Assembly: GCA_943787185.1 (NCBI GenBank)
Contig: CALSLL010000002.1
Span: 744,001 to 808,000, forward strand
Length of the DNA: 64,000 bases
Direction: 5' to 3'
From: UBA10349 sp003485905
GTDB taxonomy: Bacteria; Pseudomonadota; Gammaproteobacteria; Arenicellales; Arenicellaceae
Numbering within the stretch: the stretch's first letter is position 1; every line of letters begins with the position of its first letter. Both the position numbers and the translations under genes were made by a program. Shown here one piece after another: positions 36,113 through 45,318 of the stretch. The notes below the pieces were generated by a model that was given only the letters and a program-made list of their open reading frames with translations, had not been told where the DNA came from and ran no database searches.

Positions 36113-36916
36113 TTGGTTTTGCGGGCAGTATCTAAAGTGGGCGAACCCAAGATTGTAAAAGCCTTACCACAGCGAAAATCTGGTGGGGTTATTTATATAT
36201 TGCCTAATTTGTTTACCACAGCCAGCCTATTTGCGGGCTTTTACGCGATAATGAGTTCTCGCTCAGGCCAGTTCGAAGCAGCTTGTATTGCTTTGTTAGC
36301 TGCTATGGTTATGGATATGTTGGATGGTCGAATAGCACGGATGACCAATACAACTAGTGAGTTTGGGTCCGAGTACGATAGTTTGGCGGACATGGTGTCA
36401 TTTGGTGTAACTCCAGCGTTGGTATTATACGAATGGGTACTATTTGAATTTGGCCGCGTAGGTAGTATTGCAGCGTTTTTGTTTTTAGCGTGTGCTGCGT
36501 TGCGTTTGGCGCGATTTAATACTCATTCTGGTGAGGAGAAGCGTTTTTTCTCTGGAATGCCGAGTCCAGCAGCAGCTGCGGTACTAGGGTCAATGGTTTG
36601 GGTGGGATACGACAATGAGCTAGGTGGTTTACTTTATAATTATGCTGCACTGATTCTTTGTGTCGTAAGTGCCTTGGCAATGGTAAGCAGCGTTAAGTAT
36701 AGAAGTTTTAAAGACTTTGATTTAAAAGGGCATATGCCCTTTGTTGCCCTGATAGGTGTGGTGCTAATCGTTGCGCTTATTGCGGTTGATCCTCCGATTT
36801 TCTTTTTAGGTTTAGCTATTACCTATCTCGTGAGTGGTCCATTACTCGATGGGTTTGAATCCTGGAGGGTTTCCAAAGCCGATAAGAGTGCAGGCGATTC
36901 ATCTGGAGATGCCTGA
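36113..36916 (+). CDS. pssA: CDP-diacylglycerol-serine O-phosphatidyltransferase
   Basis: A 267-residue multi-pass enzyme that makes phosphatidylserine, the substrate of the adjacent Psd. The CDP-alcohol phosphotransferase signature D-G-x2-A-R-x8-G-x3-D-x3-D is complete (Asp71, Gly72, Ala75, Arg76, Gly85, Asp89, Asp93). It is the Bacillus-type integral PssA, not the E. coli phospholipase D-like type. The start is uncertain: TTG 36113 gives the longest form, while TTG 36119 and GTG 36137 are alternatives, none with a strong ribosome-binding site. Confidence 0.93.
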   Translation: MVLRAVSKVGEPKIVKALPQRKSGGVIYILPNLFTTASLFAGFYAIMSSRSGQFEAACIALLAAMVMDMLDGRIARMTNTTSEFGSEYDSLADMVSFGVTPALVLYEWVLFEFGRVGSIAAFLFLACAALRLARFNTHSGEEKRFFSGMPSPAAAAVLGSMVWVGYDNELGGLLYNYAALILCVVSALAMVSSVKYRSFKDFDLKGHMPFVALIGVVLIVALIAVDPPIFFLGLAITYLVSGPLLDGFESWRVSKADKSAGDSSGDA

Positions 36917-36991
36917 TCCCTGTTTTAGCCTCAGTAACTTTTGTCCTAACTCTTTAATATGAAGCTATTAAATTAGTGTATAAAACTTGAG

Positions 36992-37873
36992 ATGAATATA
37001 AGTGGTAGTTTAGTCGCACTAGTAACACCTATGAAGAATCAGGGTGAAGTCGATTTTGCTGCCCTCGAAAGCCTTGTCGAATGGCATATTTCGTCCGGTA
37101 CTTCGGCTATTGTGGCAGTTGGTACGACTGGTGAGTCTGCGACTTTGTCGAAGGCCGAAAATGTAGAAGTTGTCGCCAAAACAATAGAGTTTACGCAAGG
37201 CAGGGTCCCGGTCATAGCGGGCACAGGATCTAACGCTACTGCGGAAGCAATCGCGATGACCATAGAGGCCGCGAAGCTTGGGGCCGATGCGAGCCTGCAG
37301 GTTGTACCTTATTACAATAAGCCAGAACAGGATGGGATGTTCGCGCATTTTAAAGCGATAGCAGACGCCGTTTCGATGCCACATATTTTATATAATGTAC
37401 CGGGTCGGACAGTTGCAGACATGTCAAACGAAACGGTATTACGATTAGCCGAATTAGAAAATATTGTGGGCATTAAGGATGCTACAGGTGATCTGGCTAA
37501 GGGCAAACAGCTTTTGGCGCAAGTACCCGACGGTTTTAGTGTCTACTCTGGTGACGACGAAACGGCTTTGCAATTGATTGCGGCTGGCGCGAAAGGCGAT
37601 ATATCGGTCACGGCAAATGTGGCGCCAGCTATGATGAGCGAAATGATTGCTGCAGCGCTGCGTGGAGATATGCAAACTGCCGAAGCATACAACCAAAAAT
37701 TAATGGGCTTGCATTCAGCTTTGTTTGTAGAATCTAGCCCAGCTCCCACTAAGTGGGCGTTACAGCAAATGGGTAAATTGGAAAATATATTGAGGTTACC
37801 GATCATTCCACTTTCACCTCAGGGTGAGGTTGTGGTTTCAAAAGCTATGCAGCAAGCGAAAATAGTAAGCTAA
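36992..37873 (+). CDS. dapA: 4-Hydroxy-tetrahydrodipicolinate synthase
   Basis: A 293-residue TIM-barrel aldolase that condenses pyruvate with aspartate semialdehyde, opening the lysine/diaminopimelate branch. Lys162 in VGIKDATGD forms the Schiff base. GTTGES (44-49) and Tyr134 in ILYNVPGRT complete the catalytic set. Length is normal. A bamC-like lipoprotein gene follows after 78 bases, as in E. coli. dapE and dapD are on the other strand 5-7 kb downstream. Confidence 0.97.
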   Translation: MNISGSLVALVTPMKNQGEVDFAALESLVEWHISSGTSAIVAVGTTGESATLSKAENVEVVAKTIEFTQGRVPVIAGTGSNATAEAIAMTIEAAKLGADASLQVVPYYNKPEQDGMFAHFKAIADAVSMPHILYNVPGRTVADMSNETVLRLAELENIVGIKDATGDLAKGKQLLAQVPDGFSVYSGDDETALQLIAAGAKGDISVTANVAPAMMSEMIAAALRGDMQTAEAYNQKLMGLHSALFVESSPAPTKWALQQMGKLENILRLPIIPLSPQGEVVVSKAMQQAKIVS

Positions 37874-37951
37874 TTCCGCAGGTGTTTCACGGTGCGTGAG
37901 GCAAGTTATTGGCCTTAATTAATCCTAAAATGTAGTCGCAAGAGGAACTAG

Positions 37952-38641
37952 ATGAATATAAGTTACGGTCAAACGATAACTACCCCACTTATAGCCTTAA
38001 TGGCTTTATTGTTGGTTGCTTGCGGTTCTATGGAGCGGTTAGAGACTGGTGAAGCTGTAGCTTATAAAGAGGCGAAAATTCGACCCCCATTGGCAGTGCC
38101 TGAGGGTATGAACGAAGTGCCGCTTAATCCTGCCAACGAGTTGCAGCAGATTTCCGTTGTTGAGCAGGCCGCGGAGTCACGGATACCGCCAAATGCTGGG
38201 TTGGTTGAAAAAGCAGATATAGAAGCGGAATCAGATGCTTTGGTGGCAGAACCTGAAGTTAGTGCAGCTGAGCCAATCATAACGGTTGTGATTACCGGTA
38301 GAAATCCTCGATTAAACACTTCACATCCTTCGCATATTGTTTGGCAAGCGGTTGGGTTGGGGTTGCAACGCTTGGCTGTTCCGGTCTCGGATCGTGATCG
38401 CAGTAATGGAATTTATTTTGTTGATTGCTTGGCAGCGAGCGGGCAGGAGATAAAGAAGAAACGTTGGTGGAATATATTGTCCAAAGATGAGGCTACAGAG
38501 CCTGCGATATGTGAATTATCTATCACTGAAGAAAGCGCGAGTATAGCGGTTCGAATTAAGTCCTCCGCCGAAGGTGTGCCGTCAAATCAACAAATCGTTG
38601 ATTTGCTGGAAGAACTTAAATTTGATTTGGATCGTGTTTAG
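37952..38641 (+). CDS. bamC: BamC-like outer membrane lipoprotein
   Basis: A 229-residue lipoprotein with lipobox LVAC (Cys24). The segment YKEAKIRPPLAVPEGM after the lipid anchor matches the unstructured N-terminus of BamC that binds BamD. The rest is short: one helix-grip-like domain around SHIVWQAVGLGLQRLAVPVSDRDRSNGIYFVD, while E. coli BamC (344 residues) has two. Position after dapA is the same as in E. coli (dapA-bamC). The evidence is context plus the N-terminal motif, so the name is likely but not certain. The middle is acidic and low in complexity. Confidence 0.75.
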   Translation: MNISYGQTITTPLIALMALLLVACGSMERLETGEAVAYKEAKIRPPLAVPEGMNEVPLNPANELQQISVVEQAAESRIPPNAGLVEKADIEAESDALVAEPEVSAAEPIITVVITGRNPRLNTSHPSHIVWQAVGLGLQRLAVPVSDRDRSNGIYFVDCLAASGQEIKKKRWWNILSKDEATEPAICELSITEESASIAVRIKSSAEGVPSNQQIVDLLEELKFDLDRV

Positions 38642-38783
38642 TTCGGAGCGATCGGATATACACGTTACTTAATTAATGGTAGGTCTTCTGTCAAAATTGA
38701 TCCGTTTAGTAGACCTGATATGGGCGAGTTTGTATCTTAAACTTTGTCTGAACTAGAACCTTCCTAAAGTCGAGTATATATCG

Positions 38784-41700
38784 ATGCAAATCCTCAGGGG
38801 TGGTAACGCTTGCTCTGAATTTCGTTTGAAAAAGCTGCTGAGCATGGCGGAGGGTATAGAGACCCTATCTGCGCATTATATTTATTTTGTTGATGTCCCA
38901 GAAGAGTCTAGTAAGTATCTCGGGTCGTCAAGTTACACCAATTTGTGTGATTTACTCGATGTTTCTGGGAACGATCAAAAATATTCAGGGATTACTACGA
39001 ACCATCTTATTGTCGTGCCGCGCGTTGGAACGATATCTCCGTGGTCAACTAAAGCGACCGACATAATTCATCGTTGCGATCTTAAAAAAGTAAGCCGGGT
39101 TGAACGGGGTGTTTGTTGGGATTACGGTGATGCAGACCAACAAAGCATCGAACAGCTTAGTAAGCAGCTGCACGATAGAATGATTGATCAGGTTTACCCC
39201 TCACTAGGGTCAATTCCTAATTTGTTTCAGGTTCATGAACCGGCTCCATTGATTGAAATACCATTCCTAGAAAATGGAAAGGTGGCTTTTGAACTAGCAA
39301 ATAATGAACTTGGACTAGCCTTGGCAGATGATGAGATCGACTATTTGGCAGCTGAGTATCGCAAGGCAGGTAAGAACCCTACAGACGTAGAGCTTATGAT
39401 GTTTGCGCAGGTTAATTCTGAGCATTGCAGGCATAAAATCTTTAATGCGTCTTGGAATATTGATGGTAATGATATGCCCAACAGTCTTTTTGGGATGGTT
39501 CGCGAGACCCACAAGGCTAATCCAGATGGAACATTAACAGCTTATGCCGACAACTCAGCTGTGATCGTTGGCTCTGAGTCAAAACGTTTTTATGCTGACG
39601 CTGAGTCGAGTAAGTACGGTTCGTCCGACGAACCTATCCATATCGTTTGTAAGGTTGAAACACACAACCATCCGACTGCTATATCACCTTTTCCAGGTGC
39701 GGCAACTGGGTCCGGTGGTGAAATACGTGATGAAGGAGCAACTGGTCGAGGAGCCAAGCCAAAAGCTGGATTGAGTGGCTTTTCAGTTTCGCATTTACGT
39801 ATTCCGGGCTATCCCCGCTCATGGGAACGACAAGAATCAAAGCCGGATCGTATAGCTAGCCCGCTACAAATTATGCTCGATGGCCCTTTGGGTGGCGCTG
39901 CGTTTAACAATGAGTTTGGGCGGCCGGGTATTACGGGATATTTTAGGAATTTTGAGCATCAATTTGACAGTGGAGAACGTCGCGGGTACCACAAACCCAT
40001 AATGCTAGCCGGAGGTTTAGGGAATATTCGCGAGCCCCATGTTGCAAAGAACAGCATACCACCGGGCTCTAAAATAATTGTTCTGGGTGGCCCGGCTATG
40101 CTTATTGGACTAGGCGGAGGGGCGGCTTCTAGTGTTGCAAGTGGCAGTAGCGCAGAGCAACTGGATTTTGCTTCGGTGCAACGCGGTAACCCAGAAATGC
40201 AAAGGAGGTGCCAGGAGGTTATTGATAGATGCTGGGAGATGGGAGAAAACAATCCAATTATTTCGATTCATGACGTAGGCGCTGGTGGGTTATCGAATGC
40301 TTTACCGGAACTTGTAGCCGAAAGTGATCGTGGTGCTGAATTCAAATTGCGCGAGATTTTGAATGATGAGCCAGGAATGAGTCCAATGCAGATTTGGTGC
40401 AATGAATCTCAAGAGCGTTATACCTTAGCCATCGCCCCTGAAAATCTTTCTCGATTTATGGAGTTGTGTGAACGCGAACGTTGTTTATATTGCGTGGTTG
40501 GGGAAGCAACTAGGGATCAACATCTTTCTCTAGCCGATGAGCAATTCGCGAGTGCGAAAGGTCGGGCGCCATTGCCGATAGATCTTGAAATGCAGACATT
40601 ATTTGGGAATCCTCCCCGGATGCATCGGCAGGCAATGAGTAAAACTATTTCTGAAGTCGCCTTTGACTCAAATTCTGTAGAACTGAACCAAGCAATTGAT
40701 GGCGTGCTGCGATTCCCTGCCGTCGCCGATAAGACCTTTCTGGTGACCATTGGGGATCGTAGTGTTACCGGTATGATACATCGCGACCAAATGGTTGGGC
40801 CTTGGCAGGTGCCAGTATCAGACGTCGCAGTAACTAATACGGGTTTTTTCGGTTATACCGGTGAAGCAATGGCGATAGGGGAGCGAACACCGCTAGCGGT
40901 TATAAATGGACCGGCGAGTGGAAGAATAGCCGTTGGGGAATTGTTAACTAATATGCTCGCTGCAGATATTAGAGATCTATCCGAAATAAAGGTCTCCGCT
41001 AATTGGATGGTCGCTTCTGGCTATGAGGGGGATGATGCGAATTTGTATCAAACAGTGGAGGCGGTAACTCGGGAGCTTTGCGTTGATCTAGGGATTAGTA
41101 TTCCAGTTGGAAAAGATTCGATGTCAATGCGAACGGTGTGGCAAGAAGATGGTGTTGAGCAAGCAGTCACTGGACCAGTTTCTCTAATTGTTAGTGGATT
41201 TGCTCCCGTTAACGACGTACGCAATACGCTAACTCCGTGGATGACTGAGATTGATAATACAGTGCTGTTGTTACTGTCTCCTGAGCCTGGCCAAGCACGA
41301 CTTGGCGGATCTGTGTTGGCACAAACTCAACGTGTATTTGGTAACGAAGTGCCAGATATATCATCGCCACCCAGACTTAAAAGGTTACTTAATCACGTTC
41401 TAGATTTTAATCGACGTGGGTTACTTTTAGCCTATCACGATCGTTCAGATGGAGGGTTAGTGGCCACTTTGTGCGAAATGGCATTCGCCTCCCGGTGTGG
41501 CTTGGATATTAACTTGATGTGTGATGATGTTATCGCCGAGTTGTTTAATGAAGAATTAGGTATGGTTGTGCAAGTGCGGCAAGCTGACCTTGCTATTATT
41601 CAGTCTGAGCTGAAAAAGACTGGGGATGAAGTTGCACTAACAGTATTAGGTTCACCCACTGCGGAGGGTCAAATTCGATTTAGCCACGGAGGGAAACAAA

Positions 41701-42656
41701 TCTACTCGACATCGCGACAAAGTTTGCATCGCGCATGGTCTGAAACTACCTGGCAAATGCAACGTATGCGAGATAATCCTGAGTGCGCAGATCAGGAATA
41801 TAAACGTATCCTCGATGAAACTGATCCGGGATTATCGAGTCAAACCACTTATGATCCTGGTGAAGATATTTGTGCACCTTTTATAAACGCCGGCTCGCGT
41901 CCGGCTATGGCTATTTTACGTGAGCAGGGAGTCAATAGTCACGTTGAAATGGGCGCAGCGTTTACACGCGCAGGGTTCGATGCTTATGATGTGACGATGA
42001 GCGACTTACTCGGCGGGAGCAAGAAACTAGATGCTTATGCTGGGTTGGTGGCGTGCGGCGGTTTTTCTTTTGGTGATGTGCTGGGCGCGGGGCAGGGTTG
42101 GGCGAAAAGTATTCTGTTTAACGATCAGTTACGTGCTCAATTTGAAAAGTTTTTTAACGATAAGATGAAGTTTGCGCTTGGGGTCTGCAATGGTTGCCAG
42201 ATGATGTCTGGTTTAAAGAAAATTATTCCCGGTGGTTCAAGTTGGCCGAATTTTCTGACCAATCGCTCTGAGCAATTTGAGGGGCGCCAGGTAATGGTTG
42301 AAGTGGTCGAGAGCCCATCTATTTTATTTAGAGGTATGTCAGGTTCTAGAATACCGGTCGCGGTTGCGCATGGAGAAGGGAATGCCGTATATAATGGTGA
42401 AAAACTGAATCCGGAAACCGTTGCATTGCGATATGTGGATAATCAGGGGAACCCGACCCAAATATACCCTTACAACCCTAACGGTTCAGTAGATGGTATA
42501 ACTGGAGTCTGTAACGATGATGGCAGGATAACGATAATGATGCCTCATCCAGAACGTGTTTTTAGATCAGTAAGTAATTCTTGGAGCGATCCATCCTGGG
42601 GTGAAGATGGTCCTTGGGTTCGTATGTTTAGAAATTCTCGCGTTTGGTTGGATTAA
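38784..42656 (+). CDS. purL: Phosphoribosylformylglycinamidine synthase (large, single-chain form)
   Basis: A 1290-residue enzyme of purine synthesis, converting FGAR to FGAM with glutamine. The N-terminal PurS-like part is followed by two FGAM synthase halves (VNSEHCRHKIFN, KVETHNHPTAISPFPGAATGSGGE; GNPEMQRRCQEVIDRCWEMG). A C-terminal glutaminase domain has the nucleophile in ALGVCNGCQMM and the His-Glu pair in MPHPERVFR. The size is normal for the gammaproteobacterial form (E. coli 1295). It stands alone, 142 bases after bamC. Confidence 0.97.
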   Translation: MQILRGGNACSEFRLKKLLSMAEGIETLSAHYIYFVDVPEESSKYLGSSSYTNLCDLLDVSGNDQKYSGITTNHLIVVPRVGTISPWSTKATDIIHRCDLKKVSRVERGVCWDYGDADQQSIEQLSKQLHDRMIDQVYPSLGSIPNLFQVHEPAPLIEIPFLENGKVAFELANNELGLALADDEIDYLAAEYRKAGKNPTDVELMMFAQVNSEHCRHKIFNASWNIDGNDMPNSLFGMVRETHKANPDGTLTAYADNSAVIVGSESKRFYADAESSKYGSSDEPIHIVCKVETHNHPTAISPFPGAATGSGGEIRDEGATGRGAKPKAGLSGFSVSHLRIPGYPRSWERQESKPDRIASPLQIMLDGPLGGAAFNNEFGRPGITGYFRNFEHQFDSGERRGYHKPIMLAGGLGNIREPHVAKNSIPPGSKIIVLGGPAMLIGLGGGAASSVASGSSAEQLDFASVQRGNPEMQRRCQEVIDRCWEMGENNPIISIHDVGAGGLSNALPELVAESDRGAEFKLREILNDEPGMSPMQIWCNESQERYTLAIAPENLSRFMELCERERCLYCVVGEATRDQHLSLADEQFASAKGRAPLPIDLEMQTLFGNPPRMHRQAMSKTISEVAFDSNSVELNQAIDGVLRFPAVADKTFLVTIGDRSVTGMIHRDQMVGPWQVPVSDVAVTNTGFFGYTGEAMAIGERTPLAVINGPASGRIAVGELLTNMLAADIRDLSEIKVSANWMVASGYEGDDANLYQTVEAVTRELCVDLGISIPVGKDSMSMRTVWQEDGVEQAVTGPVSLIVSGFAPVNDVRNTLTPWMTEIDNTVLLLLSPEPGQARLGGSVLAQTQRVFGNEVPDISSPPRLKRLLNHVLDFNRRGLLLAYHDRSDGGLVATLCEMAFASRCGLDINLMCDDVIAELFNEELGMVVQVRQADLAIIQSELKKTGDEVALTVLGSPTAEGQIRFSHGGKQIYSTSRQSLHRAWSETTWQMQRMRDNPECADQEYKRILDETDPGLSSQTTYDPGEDICAPFINAGSRPAMAILREQGVNSHVEMGAAFTRAGFDAYDVTMSDLLGGSKKLDAYAGLVACGGFSFGDVLGAGQGWAKSILFNDQLRAQFEKFFNDKMKFALGVCNGCQMMSGLKKIIPGGSSWPNFLTNRSEQFEGRQVMVEVVESPSILFRGMSGSRIPVAVAHGEGNAVYNGEKLNPETVALRYVDNQGNPTQIYPYNPNGSVDGITGVCNDDGRITIMMPHPERVFRSVSNSWSDPSWGEDGPWVRMFRNSRVWLD

Positions 42657-42701
42657 GTCCGATCGATGATATAGCGACAAAACCGAGTATGGAGTTTAAT
42701 T

Positions 42702-43136
42702 ATGGCTGCTAAAACATTCTCATTAATAAATTTTTTCTGGCGATGGCTATTTGCTTTTGTACTGGTCGGGTTGACATATAATCCAACAGATTTTTCTCTC
42801 TACCGGTGGGTATCCGATGTTTTACCGGATTTTTCTGCAATAACGCCTCTGTTAGCAATTTCTTCGTTGTTGCTGCTAATTGGTTGGGTAATGTACCTTC
42901 GGGCCACATTGCGCTCTTTAGGTTTGATAGGGACGTTACTTGCAGTGGCCTTGGTAGCTGCGCTTGTTTGGTGGGCCTTTGATATGGGCTGGCTAGATCG
43001 CGGGAACCAGCAGGTTCTTGCCTGGGTTGGAATAGTGTTTGTTTCGCTCATTTTGGGAGCTGGGATGTCCTGGTCACATATTCGACGAAGGCTATCAGGG
43101 CAATTGGATGTGGATGACCATGACGGAGACAACTAG
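42702..43136 (+). CDS. Small four-helix membrane protein (DUF6524-like)
   Basis: A 144-residue protein with four hydrophobic helices and a short acidic tail (LDVDDHDGDN). The opening FSLINFFWRWLFAFVLVGLTYNPT resembles the DUF6524 family, known to me only as an uncharacterised membrane protein. It follows purL by 45 bases on the same strand and is convergent with dapE. No function can be proposed. Confidence 0.65.
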   Translation: MAAKTFSLINFFWRWLFAFVLVGLTYNPTDFSLYRWVSDVLPDFSAITPLLAISSLLLLIGWVMYLRATLRSLGLIGTLLAVALVAALVWWAFDMGWLDRGNQQVLAWVGIVFVSLILGAGMSWSHIRRRLSGQLDVDDHDGDN

Positions 43137-43141
43137 CTAAT

Positions 43142-44287
43142 TTAGCGGCACAGTAAGTTTTGTAAGATAGTTCTATATACCGTTGATAATTTGGCAGGCT
43201 CCGTTGCATCTATACATTCATCGATTTTATGGATGCTTGCGTTGATAGGGCCTAGTTCGACGACTTCAGTTCCATAGGGTGCGATGAAACGGCCGTCAGA
43301 GGTTCCCCCAGATGTCGATAACTCCGTATCGATTCCTAGTTTCGATTTTATTGCTGCGATGGCCGCTTCAATTAACTCGCCTTTGCTAGTTAAAAAAGGC
43401 AAGCCTGAAAGTACCCAATCAATCTTATAATCAATGTTTAGAGATTCCAGAATTTTAGCTACTGCAGACTCTATCTGAGGTGCAGAGGTTTCAGTTGAAT
43501 AACGCAAATTAAACTTGATTTGAACCGACCCTGGTATGACATTGGTTGCGCCAGTACCGCTATTGATATTTGATATTTGCAATGTTGTTGCTGGAAAATA
43601 TTCATTCCCATTATCCCAATGCATAGCAGTTAGAACTTCAATTAACGGCCCTAATTTATGAATTGGGTTATCTGCCAAGTGTGGGTAGGCGATATGACCC
43701 TGCGTTCCAATAATTTCGAGTGTTGCTCCTAATGAGCCGCGCCGTCCGATCTTGATAGTATCGCCGAGAGCCTTGTTAGAACTAGGTTCACCGACAATGC
43801 AATAGTCGATAATTTCGTCACGATTTTTCAAGGTCTCTACAACTTTGATCGTACCGTGAGTAGCCGGACCTTCTTCATCTGACGTTATTAAGACTCCGAT
43901 TGAACCATCCTGTTCTGGATTGTAATCAGGGTTTTGGCTAATAAAAGATTCTATGCTTGTAATGAAAGCGGCAATTGAGGACTTCATGTCTGCTGCTCCC
44001 CGTCCAAAAAGAACCCCATCACGAATAGTTGGTGTGAAGGGGTCTGATGTCCAGTTCGATTCTTCGCCAGGTGGTACGACGTCCGTGTGGCCCGCGAATG
44101 CAATCAGTGGTTGACTACCCCCTAGGCGTGCCCACAAATTATCAACTTCTCCAAAGCGTAATCGTTCACAGGTAAACCCGATTGCCTCCAAGCGCTGTAT
44201 AAGTAGTTCCTGACAACCGCCGTCATCAGGTGTCACCGATCGACGTTCGATCAGTTTTTTGCTAAGCGCTAAAGTTGGATCATCCAT
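43142..44287 (-). CDS. dapE: Succinyl-diaminopimelate desuccinylase
   Basis: A 381-residue di-zinc M20 peptidase-family enzyme that removes succinate from N-succinyl-LL-diaminopimelate. Metal ligands and catalytic residues are visible: His67 and Asp69 in FAGHTDVVPPG, Asp100 in GRGAADMKSS, the Glu138-Glu139 pair in SDEEGPATHG. The C-terminal SGGTSDGRFIAPYG is the typical DapE signature. It lies 18 bases downstream of dapD, so the succinylase route to lysine and peptidoglycan is encoded together. Confidence 0.96.
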   Translation of the reverse strand: MDDPTLALSKKLIERRSVTPDDGGCQELLIQRLEAIGFTCERLRFGEVDNLWARLGGSQPLIAFAGHTDVVPPGEESNWTSDPFTPTIRDGVLFGRGAADMKSSIAAFITSIESFISQNPDYNPEQDGSIGVLITSDEEGPATHGTIKVVETLKNRDEIIDYCIVGEPSSNKALGDTIKIGRRGSLGATLEIIGTQGHIAYPHLADNPIHKLGPLIEVLTAMHWDNGNEYFPATTLQISNINSGTGATNVIPGSVQIKFNLRYSTETSAPQIESAVAKILESLNIDYKIDWVLSGLPFLTSKGELIEAAIAAIKSKLGIDTELSTSGGTSDGRFIAPYGTEVVELGPINASIHKIDECIDATEPAKLSTVYRTILQNLLCR

Positions 44288-44305
44288 TATAGTATGCGGG
44301 TGTTG

Positions 44306-45127
44306 CTAGTCTATTCGCAACAGATCGTTTAGTGCAGTCTTTGACCGCGTTTGTGCATCCACACGTTTTACTATAACTGCGCAATAAAGGCTATGCGATC
44401 CATCTTTAGAGGGCATTGAGCCGGGTACGACAACGGCACCAGAAGGCACACGACCATAACTAACTTCACCACTTTCTCGGTCTAATATTCGCGTGCTTTG
44501 TCCTAAGAATACCCCCATCGAAAGCACCGCGCCTTCTTCAACGATGACTCCTTCAACAACTTCGCTACGGGCACCAATAAAACAGTTATCTTCAATGATA
44601 ACGGGTCCCGCCTGAATAGGTTCCAAAACGCCACCAATTCCAACTCCACCGGATAAATGAACATTTTTCCCAATTTGAGCGCAGGACCCAACAGTTGCCC
44701 AGGTGTCGACCATGGTGCCTGAATCCACATAGGCGCCAATATTTACGTAAGAGGGCATAAGCACGGCACCTGGGGCGATATAGGCTCCTTTTCTAGCCAT
44801 TGCCGGTGGTACTACTCTAAATCCGTCGGTTTTGAAACGTGCGTTATCATAATCGTCGAACTTGCTGGATACTTTGTCAAAATAATTAGTATGGCCTCCC
44901 GTTATCATTTCATTGTCCCTGATGCCAAAGGAAAGAAGCACAGCCTTTTTAAGCCATTGATTGACAACCCATTCGTTTCCAACCTTTTCAGCAACCCGTG
45001 CTTCGCCGGAGTCCAATTGGTCGATGGCTTGCTCGATTGCATCCCGAACTTTGGGCTCGACAGTCGCAGGTGAAATAGACGCTCGATTTTCGAAGGCGTC
45101 GTCAATAATAGAGATAAGTTCTGACAT
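44306..45127 (-). CDS. dapD: 2,3,4,5-Tetrahydropyridine-2,6-dicarboxylate N-succinyltransferase
   Basis: A 273-residue left-handed beta-helix acyltransferase that succinylates tetrahydrodipicolinate. The hexapeptide-repeat region spans about residues 105-215 (GAYIAPGAVLMPSYVNIGAYVDSGTMVDTWATV etc. in shorter repeats), ending with MPSKDGSHSLYCAVIVKRVD, a DapD hallmark. It is upstream of dapE in a two-gene unit, and glnD lies further upstream on the same strand. Confidence 0.96.
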   Translation of the reverse strand: MSELISIIDDAFENRASISPATVEPKVRDAIEQAIDQLDSGEARVAEKVGNEWVVNQWLKKAVLLSFGIRDNEMITGGHTNYFDKVSSKFDDYDNARFKTDGFRVVPPAMARKGAYIAPGAVLMPSYVNIGAYVDSGTMVDTWATVGSCAQIGKNVHLSGGVGIGGVLEPIQAGPVIIEDNCFIGARSEVVEGVIVEEGAVLSMGVFLGQSTRILDRESGEVSYGRVPSGAVVVPGSMPSKDGSHSLYCAVIVKRVDAQTRSKTALNDLLRID

Positions 45128-45155
45128 GATGCTCCTGAATTTTTATTGTATATCG

Positions 45156-45170
45156 CCCCATCGCGTGGGG
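45156..45170 (-). other. Hairpin in the dapD leader
   Basis: CCCCA and TGGGG form a 5-bp stem around TCGCG, about 30 bases upstream of the dapD start. No T tract follows on the minus strand. The 190-base gap to glnD holds nothing else I can name. Confidence 0.35.
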
Positions 45171-45318
45171 TAATTGTTGGGCTAAGTAACTTAGCGAAAT
45201 TGAATTGTGTGTCTTGTTAGATTGTATTGGTATTTGACTGCAGGTATACGCAGCATCGTTTAGCGGGGCTGATTTTAGAGGCGTAGCCGCACTTTAATGC
45301 CACTCTACACAGTACGGA

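Noticed and set aside
45156..45170. Hairpin upstream of dapD as a terminator
   Set aside because: The stem is only five base pairs and no T tract follows on either strand.
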